Numbered from the stretch's first letter, positions 6,974 through 15,204 are shown. The stretch: DNA of 64,000 bases from Pyrinomonadaceae bacterium (GCA_014380365.1 JACMJZ010000032.1:230860-294859); one strand, 5' to 3'. Notes: generated from the letters alone by a model not told the origin. Made by a program: numbers and translations.

Positions 6974-7206
6974 TTTGTCTTCTGGCATGGTTAAGGGGAG
7001 CGAAAATCGAGTCCGAACGGAGTCCACCGTGTTCCGTTTCATCCTCAATATCCTCGTTATCCGCGATTCGATGAAAGGGAGTAAGTCGAATTAGAATGTG
7101 CAAGTTGCAGGAATGGAAGGCTTAACGCTTTTTACGCTTCCGTCCGACCTCCGGCACCATAATCCTCAAGTCCTGAAAAAGACTGAACAACAAACGGGAG
7201 GAGCCC

Positions 7207-7491
7207 ATGGCCCTTTTCATTGAAGTCACTATGGAGCCTGACGGGCTGTGGCACGCACACGCCCCCTCGTGGCCAGAGGCCCAAGGCCAGGGTCAAAGCC
7301 GCGAAGAGGCCCGCGACCTGGCCCTCAACGCAGCCGCACAAATCTTAGTCGACCAGGCTGAAGTCACCGAAAGAGATGGCTGGTTCTTTGTTCACAACAC
7401 TGATCTCGACATGAGTAACCAGGGAGAGACCCTGGAAGAAGCCAAAGAGGCCCTCAAAGGATCCCTTTTCTGGTATCTCTCTGGCGACTAA
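7207..7491 (+). CDS. HicB-like antitoxin-family protein without HicA
   Basis: 94 residues; GGGAGGAG precedes the ATG. The first half (FIEVTMEPDGLWHAHAPSWP, then GQSREEARDLALNAAAQIL) is the beta-alpha fold of HicB-family antitoxins, where a partly degenerate RNase H fold binds and neutralises the HicA mRNA interferase. The second half partly repeats the pattern (WFFVHNTDLDM, ETLEEAKEALKG). No HicA-like gene is adjacent and no separate DNA-binding domain is visible, so it may be a solitary HicB-like protein. A 30-bp gap separates its stop from the convergent hydrolase gene. Confidence 0.75.
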   Translation: MALFIEVTMEPDGLWHAHAPSWPEAQGQGQSREEARDLALNAAAQILVDQAEVTERDGWFFVHNTDLDMSNQGETLEEAKEALKGSLFWYLSGD

Positions 7492-7519
7492 GCTGGTTTA
7501 TACAAGCCCCAAGGGCCGT

Positions 7520-8407
7520 TTACCGCAGGTACTTATTAAAAAATTCGAGAGTGCGCGTCCACGCCAGCTTGGCGGCGGCTTCGTCGTAACGCGGCGTTGT
7601 GTCGTTGTGGAAGCCGTGCTGTTTGCCCTCGTACGTGTGCGACGTGTACACCTTGTTGTTGGCCTTCAGCGCTGCTTCATAGTTCGCGATGCCTGCGTTG
7701 ACGCCCTGGTCATTGCCCGCGTAATTAAACAACAGCGGCGCAGAAATCCTGGGGACATCATCTACGCCTGCCTGACGGCCATAGAACACGACCCCGGCAT
7801 TTAGATCAGGGCCCAGCCGCACGGCCAGTTGATTCACCATCCCACCGCCGAAACAGAATCCAACCGCGCCCAGTTTGCCGTTGGAATCCTTACGCGCTTT
7901 GAGCCACTTGGCCGCCGCGACGAAATCTTCGGTCATCTTCTTTCCATCCACGGTGCGAAAGGCGGCGCCGCCTTTCTCGTCGCTACCCGGATAGCCGCCG
8001 ACCGAGGTTAATCCATCGGGCGCAAAGGCGATGAAATTGGCGAGCGCGAGGCGACGCGCCACGTCTTCGATATAGGGATTGAGTCCACGGTTTTCGTGAA
8101 TGACGAGCACGACCGGCAGCTTTTTCCCTTTTGCCGGACGAGCCAGGTACCCCTTGATCGTGCCGTTCCCAGCCGGCGATTGCACAACTTCGTAGCCAAC
8201 CTTGATGCGTTTGTCATCCGCCGGCACCTGCTGCGCCCACGCGTAGTTGGGTGTTAGTCCCTCAAAGATTGCCGCGACGGTCAGGCCGCCTACGGCAAAC
8301 TTCGCGGCACGGTTTAGGAAACTGCGGCGGTCGATGTCGCCGTGCTGGTATTCATGAAACAGGTCTAACAACTCCTGGCTGTAATCGGATGCTACTTTAC
8401 GTTCCAT
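7520..8407 (-). CDS. Tat-exported dienelactone hydrolase family protein
   Basis: 295 residues. A twin-arginine motif (RRSFLNR, about residues 27-33) and a hydrophobic segment ending in AWAQ give a Tat signal with a long n-region. The alpha/beta hydrolase domain has the nucleophile elbow GFCFGG (Cys), an Asp in NYAGNDQG and a His in KQHGFH, which is the Cys-Asp-His triad of dienelactone hydrolases. Family members open lactone rings or cleave related esters; the substrate here is unknown. Its start overlaps the stop of the sigma-like gene by 11 bp, so the two form an operon. Confidence 0.9.
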   Translation of the reverse strand: MERKVASDYSQELLDLFHEYQHGDIDRRSFLNRAAKFAVGGLTVAAIFEGLTPNYAWAQQVPADDKRIKVGYEVVQSPAGNGTIKGYLARPAKGKKLPVVLVIHENRGLNPYIEDVARRLALANFIAFAPDGLTSVGGYPGSDEKGGAAFRTVDGKKMTEDFVAAAKWLKARKDSNGKLGAVGFCFGGGMVNQLAVRLGPDLNAGVVFYGRQAGVDDVPRISAPLLFNYAGNDQGVNAGIANYEAALKANNKVYTSHTYEGKQHGFHNDTTPRYDEAAAKLAWTRTLEFFNKYLR

Positions 8408-8723
8408 TCATTTCTCCTTCGCGGGGATTCAGCGGCTCTTGTTTAGACATACACTTACGCACGCAGTGCTTTAATTTAGCTTTAGTTCGCTGAACTTCTG
8501 ACATCAAGTCATTGTACGTAATACCCAGTTTTGCAGCCAAGTCTCTCAAATGCCGAATGTTTTCAATTTCATGGTCTTCGCGATGGAACCCCCACGTCCA
8601 TACTATCTCCCGTTCGCGAGGGCTAAGATGGTTCACGCATTTATTCATGCATTCGTACTCACGATCGTGCTCACGATCTTCCTGTTTGACGAAGAGACTA
8701 CGAATCCAGCTAATGACGGACAT
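8397..8723 (-). CDS. Sigma-70 region 4-like small protein
   Basis: 108 residues from ATG 8723; the frame extends to 8882, but that part contains repeat sequence. LSPREREIVWTWGF and LRDLAAKLGITYNDLMSEVQRTKAKLKHCV follow the pattern of sigma factor region 4: a helix, a helix-turn-helix recognising the -35 element, and a trailing helix. Region 2 is absent, so it is not a full sigma factor. It overlaps the exported hydrolase gene and may regulate it. Four Cys (two C-x3-C pairs in YECMNKCVN and KHCVRKCM) could bind metal or form disulfides; that is speculation. Confidence 0.6.
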   Translation of the reverse strand: MSVISWIRSLFVKQEDREHDREYECMNKCVNHLSPREREIVWTWGFHREDHEIENIRHLRDLAAKLGITYNDLMSEVQRTKAKLKHCVRKCMSKQEPLNPREGEMNGT

Positions 8724-8775
8724 AACGGCGACATCATACCCGTTCTTCAGGTTCTCGCCGCAAGTACTGGCCCAA

Positions 8776-8829
8776 GTGTTTCCATTGGGGTGAGGACAGT
8801 GACCCAACTTACGCTGAATTTCTACACCA
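8776..8829 (+). repeat. Dispersed repeat R1 (divergent copy)
   Basis: GGGGTGAGGACAGTGACCCA and the following CTGAATTTCTACACCA match R2 (9697-9796) and R3 (10851-10945) in the same orientation, but the terminator-like end is lost. It lies upstream of the sigma-like gene. Confidence 0.6.
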
Positions 8830-9082
8830 TTGAAGAAACCGATCGAGAAAATAGTTACAACAGATCCGCGGAGCAACACCAATCACCGCACCGAAAATAT
8901 TGACGCGGGCTCGGAACCGGAGCATAGTGTGCGCGTCTAGAGGAGACTCATAACGACTGACGCGCTCCGCACCCTCGCAAATATCCAGGAATGGCTGGAT
9001 TCGCTCGCAAATAACTCTTGAACCATTCTGGCGTGACGTTCAGCCACGCGCGCGTCCGGGTAATCCGAGGAGGAAAACTTCA

Positions 9083-9592
9083 ATGACTGATGAGAGTGAG
9101 CATCTGATTGATTTTGACGCTTACCTGAGAGACCTGACTGCGAACAGCGTCGCTGACCACGAAGCCGAAGTATTGTTGCTTACCTGCATGGATTTCCGCT
9201 TTTTTGAACGGATCGCACGGTTCATGAAACGCAGAGGCCTCGCGGGAGACTACGATCATGTGATTCTGGCGGGGGCCGCGCTGGGAGCTGTCGTGAAGGA
9301 AAAGCCAGCCAATCCGGCTTGGCACCAGACATTTTTTGATCACCTGGGCCTCGCTATAAAACTTCACAACATAAAGGGTGTTATGGTACTTGAGCACCGA
9401 GACTGCGGTGCATATTCCGAGAAAGGATTTGGGTTTCTGCTGCCTGGCTATACAAAGAAAGAGGAGCGCGCGGTGCATTTTGAGCAGGTTCAAACACTGA
9501 AAGGCAAGATCCCCAAGAACCTTAATTTTGACTCGTTTCTCTTGAACGTGCCCAAGGGTAAGGGTGCTTTGACGTTCGATAAACTGCTATGA
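9083..9592 (+). CDS. Beta-carbonic-anhydrase-like protein
   Basis: 169 residues; AGGAGGAAAACTTCA before the ATG is an excellent ribosome site. LLTCMDFR (Cys35-x-Asp37-x-Arg39) and EHRDCGAY (His105, Cys108) are the zinc-ligand and Asp/Arg dyad motifs of beta-class carbonic anhydrases, which interconvert carbon dioxide and bicarbonate. The protein is shorter than typical enzymes (about 190-220), and the sequence between the motifs is divergent. Activity is likely but not assured, as some CA-like proteins of this size have other roles. A terminator-like hairpin in repeat R2 follows 170 bp downstream. Confidence 0.75.
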   Translation: MTDESEHLIDFDAYLRDLTANSVADHEAEVLLLTCMDFRFFERIARFMKRRGLAGDYDHVILAGAALGAVVKEKPANPAWHQTFFDHLGLAIKLHNIKGVMVLEHRDCGAYSEKGFGFLLPGYTKKEERAVHFEQVQTLKGKIPKNLNFDSFLLNVPKGKGALTFDKLL

Positions 9593-9696
9593 AGAGCGAA
9601 ACGGTTGGAGGTGTGATACCGCCAAAGCGACGACACGTATGCAGTCTACAGAAATCTGGTTGACGCGTCTTCAAAAACGTCCAAGGGGTAGCGGGA

Positions 9697-9796
9697 TTAA
9701 CGGTGCTGGTTGCTGGGGTGAGGACAGTGACCAACTGAGGCTGAATGCCTACACCAATCGATTGAGGCCGGGCCAAAACCCGGCCTCTCCGTTTTA
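9697..9796 (+). repeat. Dispersed repeat R2 with terminator-like end
   Basis: The block TTAACGGTGCTGGTTGCTGG, then GGTGAGGACAGTGACCAAC, then CTGAATGCCTACACCAATCG, is about 85-90 percent identical to R3. It ends in stem GAGGCCGGG (9764-9772) with CCCGGCCTC (9779-9787), followed by TCCGTTTT, which should work as a terminator for the carbonic-anhydrase-like gene. Confidence 0.75.
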
Positions 9797-9817
9797 GGAA
9801 AGGGGATTGGGCTCATG

Positions 9818-10330
9818 TCACTTAGGCACGACTGCGACACTGAGTTGATTGTCAGAGGTGATTTGAACCGTAACATCACTAGGAACACTCACAGTTCGTT
9901 TAACATGATGTTCACCGAACTTTACTTCCAGGATCGACGGATCATGTGTCGCCGAGTTGCTTCTAGTAATGTTTATCGTGGCTACACCAAGAGCAACGAT
10001 TGCACCGACAAAAAAGAGAATTTGTAGAACGGCGAGCGCCCGCGGTTTTATGGAATAAATGTCGTAGTTGTTTCTGCGACTGATTTGACTAACAACTCCC
10101 ATCAAGAAGAGCAACGCCAAGCCCACACTTACAAGCAGAGGAATGAGTGCCCAATAGAGATAGATTGTAGGAAGTCGGGGCGGCTCTGAAATGAGCATAC
10201 CAATGACGAACCCTATTCCCGCTATTGCAAGTGTGAGAAATTGCTTCGAGATGTCGATTGCAAGTTTACTCGAATCCTGGTACTTCGTTGCGACTTTATC
10301 GTCAGCACTGTTCTTTGGTTGATCATTCAT
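9818..10330 (-). CDS. Membrane protein with extracytoplasmic C-terminal domain
   Basis: 170 residues from ATG 10330. A polar N-terminus is followed by three hydrophobic helices (FLTLAIAGIGFVIGMLI; YWALIPLLVSVGLALLFLMG; VLQILFFVGAIVALGVATI) and a C-terminal beta-like stretch. No family is recognised. The preceding gene overlaps its start by a few bases on the same strand within the R2-R3 interval, so the two form a small operon. Confidence 0.65.
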   Translation of the reverse strand: MNDQPKNSADDKVATKYQDSSKLAIDISKQFLTLAIAGIGFVIGMLISEPPRLPTIYLYWALIPLLVSVGLALLFLMGVVSQISRRNNYDIYSIKPRALAVLQILFFVGAIVALGVATINITRSNSATHDPSILEVKFGEHHVKRTVSVPSDVTVQITSDNQLSVAVVPK

Positions 10331-10340
10331 AACAGAGATC

Positions 10341-10712
10341 CTAACAGAATGGCCAAAATCCACAGAAGTTCAGTTGATACACGGAGTTAATATCTGCAGG
10401 ATCCGGGAGCGTACCGAGTCGTACTTTTGGGATATTGAAGATCAGTGAAATGAACTTATCAACGGACCCCAGGGCGTCATGAATAGTTCGCCTTTCCCTC
10501 TCAGGTTTGTTTAGCTCCCTTTCGTAATTCCGACCTCTAACTTCAGCAAAACGACTCCTTAAGAAACTGCTGGACAAATCTGCTCCGAGAGCTCTTTCGG
10601 ATTGTGAATGGAAAACATTGAAGGCGTCGCTGTAGTTGCTAAAACTCGTCAGGGCTTGCCTATCAATAAGCGGGTCAAGGTTTACAGCAAAAAGCCAATC
10701 TATGTCAGGCAT
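10341..10712 (-). CDS. Hypothetical protein, first gene of small operon
   Basis: 123 residues; AGAAGGAGCCCAC precedes the ATG and is a strong ribosome site. The product is soluble-looking, with an Arg/Glu-rich centre (RSRFAEVRGRNYERELNKPERERR) and a short aromatic C-terminus. No family is recognised. It ends 11 bp before the start of the membrane protein gene, so both are probably expressed together. Confidence 0.6.
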   Translation of the reverse strand: MPDIDWLFAVNLDPLIDRQALTSFSNYSDAFNVFHSQSERALGADLSSSFLRSRFAEVRGRNYERELNKPERERRTIHDALGSVDKFISLIFNIPKVRLGTLPDPADINSVYQLNFCGFWPFC

Positions 10713-11030
10713 GTGGGCTCCTTCTATGAAGCGGGAACGGCTGGCTTATATACCTTGTAGCTTACCAATACAAGAATTCTGGTAACGAATTGCTCGGTGG
10801 GCCGGTCAAGATTCAGTTCACGAATTGTGAGCGATGAATAGAATGCGAGTTAACGGTGCGGGTTGCTGGGAGTGAGTCCAGTGACCAACTTAGGCTGAAT
10901 GTCTACACCAATCGATTGAGGCCGGGCCAAGACCTGGCCCCCTCGATTACTTGAACTGATGACGTGTCCGGCGTGGGATTATCATACGATCTTCAACCGC
11001 TGAACTCACTCCAACCCGTCGCCCCCCACT
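10713..11030. other. Intergenic segment containing repeat R3
   Basis: 318 bp between two leftward genes. Apart from R3 (10851-10945) there is no gene. The stretch 10981-11030 precedes the stop of the metallopeptidase-like gene and shows no clear hairpin. Confidence 0.4.
10851..10945 (+). repeat. Dispersed repeat R3
   Basis: Same orientation and order of blocks as R2, with substitutions. The final stem (GAGGCCGGGCCAAGACCTGGCCCC) is degenerate and lacks a T-tract. One frame reads SDQLRLNVYTNRLRPGQ, and R2 reads SDQLRLNAYTNRLRPGQ, so the repeat may descend from coding DNA. Confidence 0.7.
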
Positions 11031-12197
11031 TCAATCCAAAACGGTTAGACGCATTATGTCAAGATGGTTCGGCGTACTCACAGTGAAGTTGGTGAGGCGC
11101 GACATATCTGTCACTACTCCTTTCAGTCTTAGGCCTTCCAACTCAGCAATGTTGCCGTCAATAATGCTACGGTAATGATAGGGCACTGAAGGTTGCAGTC
11201 CACCCTCCCGAATAAAGTAGGAGAGTGAAGTATTGATGATGAATGCTTCCTCCCACTTGTTGTTTAGGGGCAGCGCTGTTCCCCCCGCAAGGGGCCGAGC
11301 CTTAAATATTGAGGTTTCCAGTGCATCGACATTCGTCCGCGTGTCGATATAACGATGTAACATTTCGTGGACAAGGGTTTCTACAAGTCCTTCTCGCAAA
11401 TACCGAGTGTAGTTCTCATTGGGAGTTTTTCTATACAAGATGTTGCTGCCGGTTGTTGCCGCGCCGAGAATTTTAGTCGCGTGGATGGAAACTATTGCGA
11501 GATTGGAATACTTGCCATGAGGACCGGACAAATCTTCGTTTGCACCGAGAGCCTGTCCGCCCTCAGCTATCTCGGCTGTCGTGGAGGTATGAAATGTAAT
11601 AAGAACTGTTTTAAATCGATTAACAAACATTCCGGGCGTCGGCGCCTGCGATGTGTACTTACGAGTTTCTACAAATAGTTTTTGATAGGCCTTCGGATAG
11701 CGATAACGGAGGATTTCTAGGGCGCGAATCACGGCATAGACATTCAATTGGTCTTGGTAGGTGTCCCCAGAAACGGCAATGTCGATATCACCGTACTTCC
11801 AAAAGTATGCATCCAGATTAGAAAGGTTCGCGTTTACGGCTGCGATAGTGTTATCAAAATCGTTGTAGGTCCTTTTATTGATTGGCTTGATGAGCCTCCT
11901 GCTGTTGAAAGGGACGTCAAATGTGACGATAGCAGTTTCTCGATCGTAGGAACTTACTCGCTTTTCAATTTCCTTATCGATCGCTTCTGCGGTCGTAAAC
12001 CCACTTTGGTTGAAATCATTGCCAGTTTTTATCCATGCAAGATCGCGCCTTCCAAGGGCGGGGCCCTCGGGAAGGGGGGGTAGTTCAAATGTGGTTGTTC
12101 TGGGCGGGGCGACCTGCGCCTTTGTCATGAAGGTACCCCAACCGAAAACGACAACCAACCCGAGAACGATGCGCGATAGAGTGGAATTAAGTGCCAT
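11031..12197 (-). CDS. Secreted protein with HExxH zinc-peptidase motif
   Basis: 388 residues from ATG 12197; AGGAGGG lies 12 bases upstream. The N-terminal signal peptide (LSRIVLGLVVVFGWGTFMTKAQ) ends at an AQ cleavage site. LVHEMLHRYID contains HExxH, the zinc ligands and general base of gluzincin or metzincin-type peptidases. A third ligand cannot be named with certainty, though a Glu/Asp lies downstream. No specific family is recognised. The protein is probably exported to the periplasm or outside. Confidence 0.7.
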   Translation of the reverse strand: MALNSTLSRIVLGLVVVFGWGTFMTKAQVAPPRTTTFELPPLPEGPALGRRDLAWIKTGNDFNQSGFTTAEAIDKEIEKRVSSYDRETAIVTFDVPFNSRRLIKPINKRTYNDFDNTIAAVNANLSNLDAYFWKYGDIDIAVSGDTYQDQLNVYAVIRALEILRYRYPKAYQKLFVETRKYTSQAPTPGMFVNRFKTVLITFHTSTTAEIAEGGQALGANEDLSGPHGKYSNLAIVSIHATKILGAATTGSNILYRKTPNENYTRYLREGLVETLVHEMLHRYIDTRTNVDALETSIFKARPLAGGTALPLNNKWEEAFIINTSLSYFIREGGLQPSVPYHYRSIIDGNIAELEGLRLKGVVTDMSRLTNFTVSTPNHLDIMRLTVLD

Positions 12198-12306
12198 GAG
12201 TTTATTCTTCCCTCCTAGCTTGCAGATCTGCATTTCGCGGTTTCTAACCGGATTTCAACTAGCATCAACCACCGAAAAAGAAGGCCTTGCTTGCGTGCTT
12301 CCACCG

Positions 12307-12561
12307 CTACTTCTTGGCCGCAATTTTCTTTGAAGCCTTCTTCGTAGGCTTCTTTGCCGCCTTCTTCGCAGCCGGCCTGGCCGCGTCTCCCTGATCGCCA
12401 TATCCCGGCTTAGAGACAGTCTTTGATTTGCTCCGGCGATCGGCCGCGAGCGATCTGCCGACGTTCACAGATTCTTTGAACGTCCCATCCTCGTTGCGTT
12501 TGACGTACCGTTTCTCCGTGCCGGTGTCGATGAGTTCACGTTTGCCTTTTTTAATAACCAT
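12307..12561 (-). CDS. Small basic protein with Lys/Ala-rich tail
   Basis: 84 residues; GGAGACTTCAC before the ATG. The first 50 residues contain VIKKGKRELIDTGTEKRYVK and FKESVNVGRSLAADRR, a pattern seen in a small conserved family of unknown function. The last 25 are AKKAAKKPTKKASKK, like the tails of histone H1-like proteins, suggesting DNA or RNA binding. It stands alone, with gaps of 109 and 162 bp to its neighbours. Confidence 0.7.
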   Translation of the reverse strand: MVIKKGKRELIDTGTEKRYVKRNEDGTFKESVNVGRSLAADRRSKSKTVSKPGYGDQGDAARPAAKKAAKKPTKKASKKIAAKK

Positions 12562-12723
12562 GTGAAGTCTCCTTTGTGCGCGGACGGTGGATGATTGAGG
12601 TGGGCAGCATATACCAATTCATGCATTTCCGACTAGATCGTTTTGCTAATTCAGCACGTGAATTGCCATCTCCACAAGATAGACGACTGCGGTGATTGAT
12701 GCTCATAACTGCGCCGATGACAG

Positions 12724-13431
12724 TCAAGAAATGGAATCTATGTCAAGATTAGCCTTTGGCTCGATATACTTGATGAGTAGCTCTCCTAGTGCGGTGATTT
12801 GCTCAGATAATGGCTCCTCTCGTTCAACAATCAAATTATGCATAAGTAGCGCTGTCCTATAGCTATTCAGTAAGACGTCTCCAAGCACATCAGAACGGGA
12901 GAGTGCGCCACGGCTAATTGCTTTCGCAATGAAGGGGTGTCGGTCTTGAAGCGCGAATACCCTTTCGCGCCCATGTCCGTCGATGCTATAGAAGTACAGT
13001 AGTATAATTTCAGGGTCATTCAATGCGTTCAATACACTAAGTAGTTTCTTCTTACCATCGTGGTCCAGCTTCTCGTCGGTAAGACTATTCTTCAATAAGT
13101 TAGCAATGTATACCCTTCGCTCCTCAGATAAAGCTCGTGCCGCTTGAGGTAGTGCGTCTTCCAATAAATCACCAAATTCCTCGCCCCGAATTCTTCCTTC
13201 TAAGAAGTCTTCCTCTAAATATTTGATACGGTCCTCGAATATCTTTATGAAGGTGATTACTCTATCTAGCTTTTGGTTGGGAATCCCTGACGTGATTACT
13301 TCGGCCAATATAGGTCCTACGACCGGGGCCATACCTACAATGCCTCGGACTAGCGCGGAAGAATAGTCTGCGATATTGTCATTGATTTCTAATTCCTCGT
13401 CCCTAACCTTAATCGTTAGATTGTCTTTCAT
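12724..13431 (-). CDS. Hypothetical protein, second gene of an unknown pair
   Basis: 235 residues; AGAGGATT lies directly before the ATG. Near the N-terminus a Gly/Pro-rich hydrophobic stretch (ALVRGIVGMAPVVGPILAEV) precedes a helix with IPNQKLDRVITFIKIFEDRI, followed by mostly charged helices. This is a recurring layout in uncharacterised accessory-region proteins. The upstream partner gene ends 42 bp before this start. Base composition of the pair looks lower in GC than the flanking genes, which may point to transfer. No function can be named. Confidence 0.65.
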   Translation of the reverse strand: MKDNLTIKVRDEELEINDNIADYSSALVRGIVGMAPVVGPILAEVITSGIPNQKLDRVITFIKIFEDRIKYLEEDFLEGRIRGEEFGDLLEDALPQAARALSEERRVYIANLLKNSLTDEKLDHDGKKKLLSVLNALNDPEIILLYFYSIDGHGRERVFALQDRHPFIAKAISRGALSRSDVLGDVLLNSYRTALLMHNLIVEREEPLSEQITALGELLIKYIEPKANLDIDSIS

Positions 13432-13473
13432 AATCCTCTTTGCCTGACTCGAGAAATTGCGCTTAGATACGAA

Positions 13474-14466
13474 TTATCGAAGCAACTTCTTGGGATAGAT
13501 ATTCCAAAACGCTCTTCCTAATAGTGAGGTTTGTTCGAGCTGGCTCCACAGCTCTTGAAGGTTCGCACGCGCTCCATAGCTGTCTCGAAGTTCGTTAGTG
13601 ATTAGCAGGCAAGCGCTAGCCACTGACGTAAAGCTTACGAAGATAACTTTCTCCAACAGATTACGACTACTTACCTCAGTCTTCCATACGGCTTCCGCTC
13701 CCTTATGTTGAGACATGTAAGGAATTAGCTGTTTCTCCAATGCGATATGGGTGAATTGGGAAAAGTACGAATACTCCTTAACCCACCGGAATAGAAATCG
13801 TCTCCGACTTTTTCCCTTGATGTACTTCATGGATTTGCCGGGGGTAGGAAACTCAAAATATTCTCCTACCCAATTCCGCACTGATTTCCTTTTCTTAAAC
13901 CACGCAGGATTTTTGCCGACCGGGTTCTCCCAGTAGTAAGTCAAAGCACGTTTGGCGAAATCTGATATTAAAAGTCCGTCCAATGGACGCTGGCCCTTTG
14001 CTAAATACTCTACGTAATGTTTTGTAAGAAAGTCTTCGTACCGTGGATTCTGGCCATGCTCCTCTACAGCCAATAAGTACATTTGGTAGTCATTCCTCCA
14101 AGCTCCCCTTAAACCTTGTCGAACCCAACGTCGCGGGTTACTCAACGCTAAAGCGATAGCGTAAATCTTTTCAATCTGTTCTCTGGCAAGGGAAGCCGCA
14201 TCCGCTACCGGAGGATAGTATTTCCTCCGCAACAATAATCTAATCAGGGTATGAATGCTGTTGTGAGTAGAAGCGTAAAGAAAAAGGTGTCCAGTCAAGA
14301 AAGTACGCAGTTCAGCCTCATACGCGAATCTGCGATTAAAGTTGTACCGGTGTTGAAGGGCTATCCTAGTTGTGATTATGAGTTCGTGCATGAGCGGGTT
14401 GATTCTTCCAAAGTCAACGCGCAGTTTCTCAATGTTGGGGATGTCTTCAACAGGGTCGTAGGGCAA
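13474..14466 (-). CDS. Hypothetical protein, first gene of an unknown pair
   Basis: 330 residues from TTG 14466, with AGGAG seven bases upstream. The sequence is helical with many aromatic and basic residues (RRWVRQGLRGAWRNDYQMYL; FKKRKSVRNWVGEYFEF) and a C-terminal hydrophobic helix (VIFVSFTSVASACLLITNEL). The overall layout recalls uncharacterised DUF5677-like proteins, but that match is weak. It heads a two-gene operon with the 235-residue protein. A role in defence or stress is possible from the accessory context but is unproven. Confidence 0.6.
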   Translation of the reverse strand: MPYDPVEDIPNIEKLRVDFGRINPLMHELIITTRIALQHRYNFNRRFAYEAELRTFLTGHLFLYASTHNSIHTLIRLLLRRKYYPPVADAASLAREQIEKIYAIALALSNPRRWVRQGLRGAWRNDYQMYLLAVEEHGQNPRYEDFLTKHYVEYLAKGQRPLDGLLISDFAKRALTYYWENPVGKNPAWFKKRKSVRNWVGEYFEFPTPGKSMKYIKGKSRRRFLFRWVKEYSYFSQFTHIALEKQLIPYMSQHKGAEAVWKTEVSSRNLLEKVIFVSFTSVASACLLITNELRDSYGARANLQELWSQLEQTSLLGRAFWNIYPKKLLR

Positions 14467-14644
14467 CTAGAGGCTCCTGTGGATCATTGGTCTGGACGGA
14501 ATGTACCAGAGTGCTATGCTTATAGAAAGGTAAGGGACTGGCCTTAAAGCTCCCTAAACCACTCCAAAATCCACAAGAATAGTTAAACCTCGTCAAAGAG
14601 AACCGTAGGTTGCCGAAAATTAGCGAATTGGTATGCTCCGCCGC

Positions 14645-15027
14645 ATGGCGTCGTGCGTGGTTTCTTATCTCGATACATCTGGAATCAGGCATTCGGTTGA
14701 GGTTGAGGCGGAAAGTCTTTACGAAGCGGCGGCGCTCGCGGTTAGGCTTTTCGGCGGCACGACTGCGAGCCTCGCGGACTTGAGAAGCTGGAGGTGGAAA
14801 TACGTTCTTCCGTCACGCATACGCTGACGATCAAGCGGCTTGAGGAATGGCTGGCAGGAGCGTGCAAGAATTCAAGAGAGACAGTTCTGAAAGAGCGTTT
14901 GCGGGAGATGGTGAAGCTGACGGGCGTTGCACAAAAAGTATTGCTTCGGCATTCGGGAACATCGCCCCGTATTGCTCGCAGCGCCAAAGGCGCGAGATGT
15001 AATAGCCCAGGGCAACGCCCTGGGTGA
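14645..15027 (+). pseudogene. Frameshifted small gene (N- and C-halves in different frames)
   Basis: From ATG 14645, ASCVVSYLDTSGIRHSVEVE, then AESLYEAAALAVRLF, is the start of a small conserved hypothetical family. The expected continuation (RRHDCEPRGLEKLEVEIRSS, then VTHTLTIKRLEEWLAG) is present but in the frame that begins one base earlier, from about 14752. A single-base deletion near 14750 (AGGCTTTTCGG) would explain this. The second half then runs into the inverted-repeat element at 14927. Either the gene is broken or this is a sequencing error. Function unknown. Confidence 0.6.
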
Positions 15028-15204
15028 GATGGTCTAACATTGAAGTGAGCGCTGAAGGCGCGCAATAGCATCCCTCGTCGAGCAATTTCGCGCTTTCAGC
15101 GCTCAGCTCCTTGCGACCGAAGACCTGGGCCGTTGGCCCAGGCTATTACATTTCGCGCCTTCGGCGCTTTGGGAAACCATCTGTTCGCACGACTTTTTGT
15201 GCAA
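14927..15204. repeat. MITE-like element with 13-bp terminal inverted repeats
   Basis: TTGCACAAAAAGT (14927-14939) and ACTTTTTGTGCAA (15192-15204) are perfect inverse copies bounding 278 bp. Inside, a second inverted pair contains GGCGCGAGATGTAATAGCCC (about 14990) and GGCTATTACATTTCGCGCC (about 15142), with CAGGGCAACGCCCTG and CTGGGCCGTTGGCCCAG hairpins. It has no coding capacity. No obvious target duplication was found. Confidence 0.65.
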
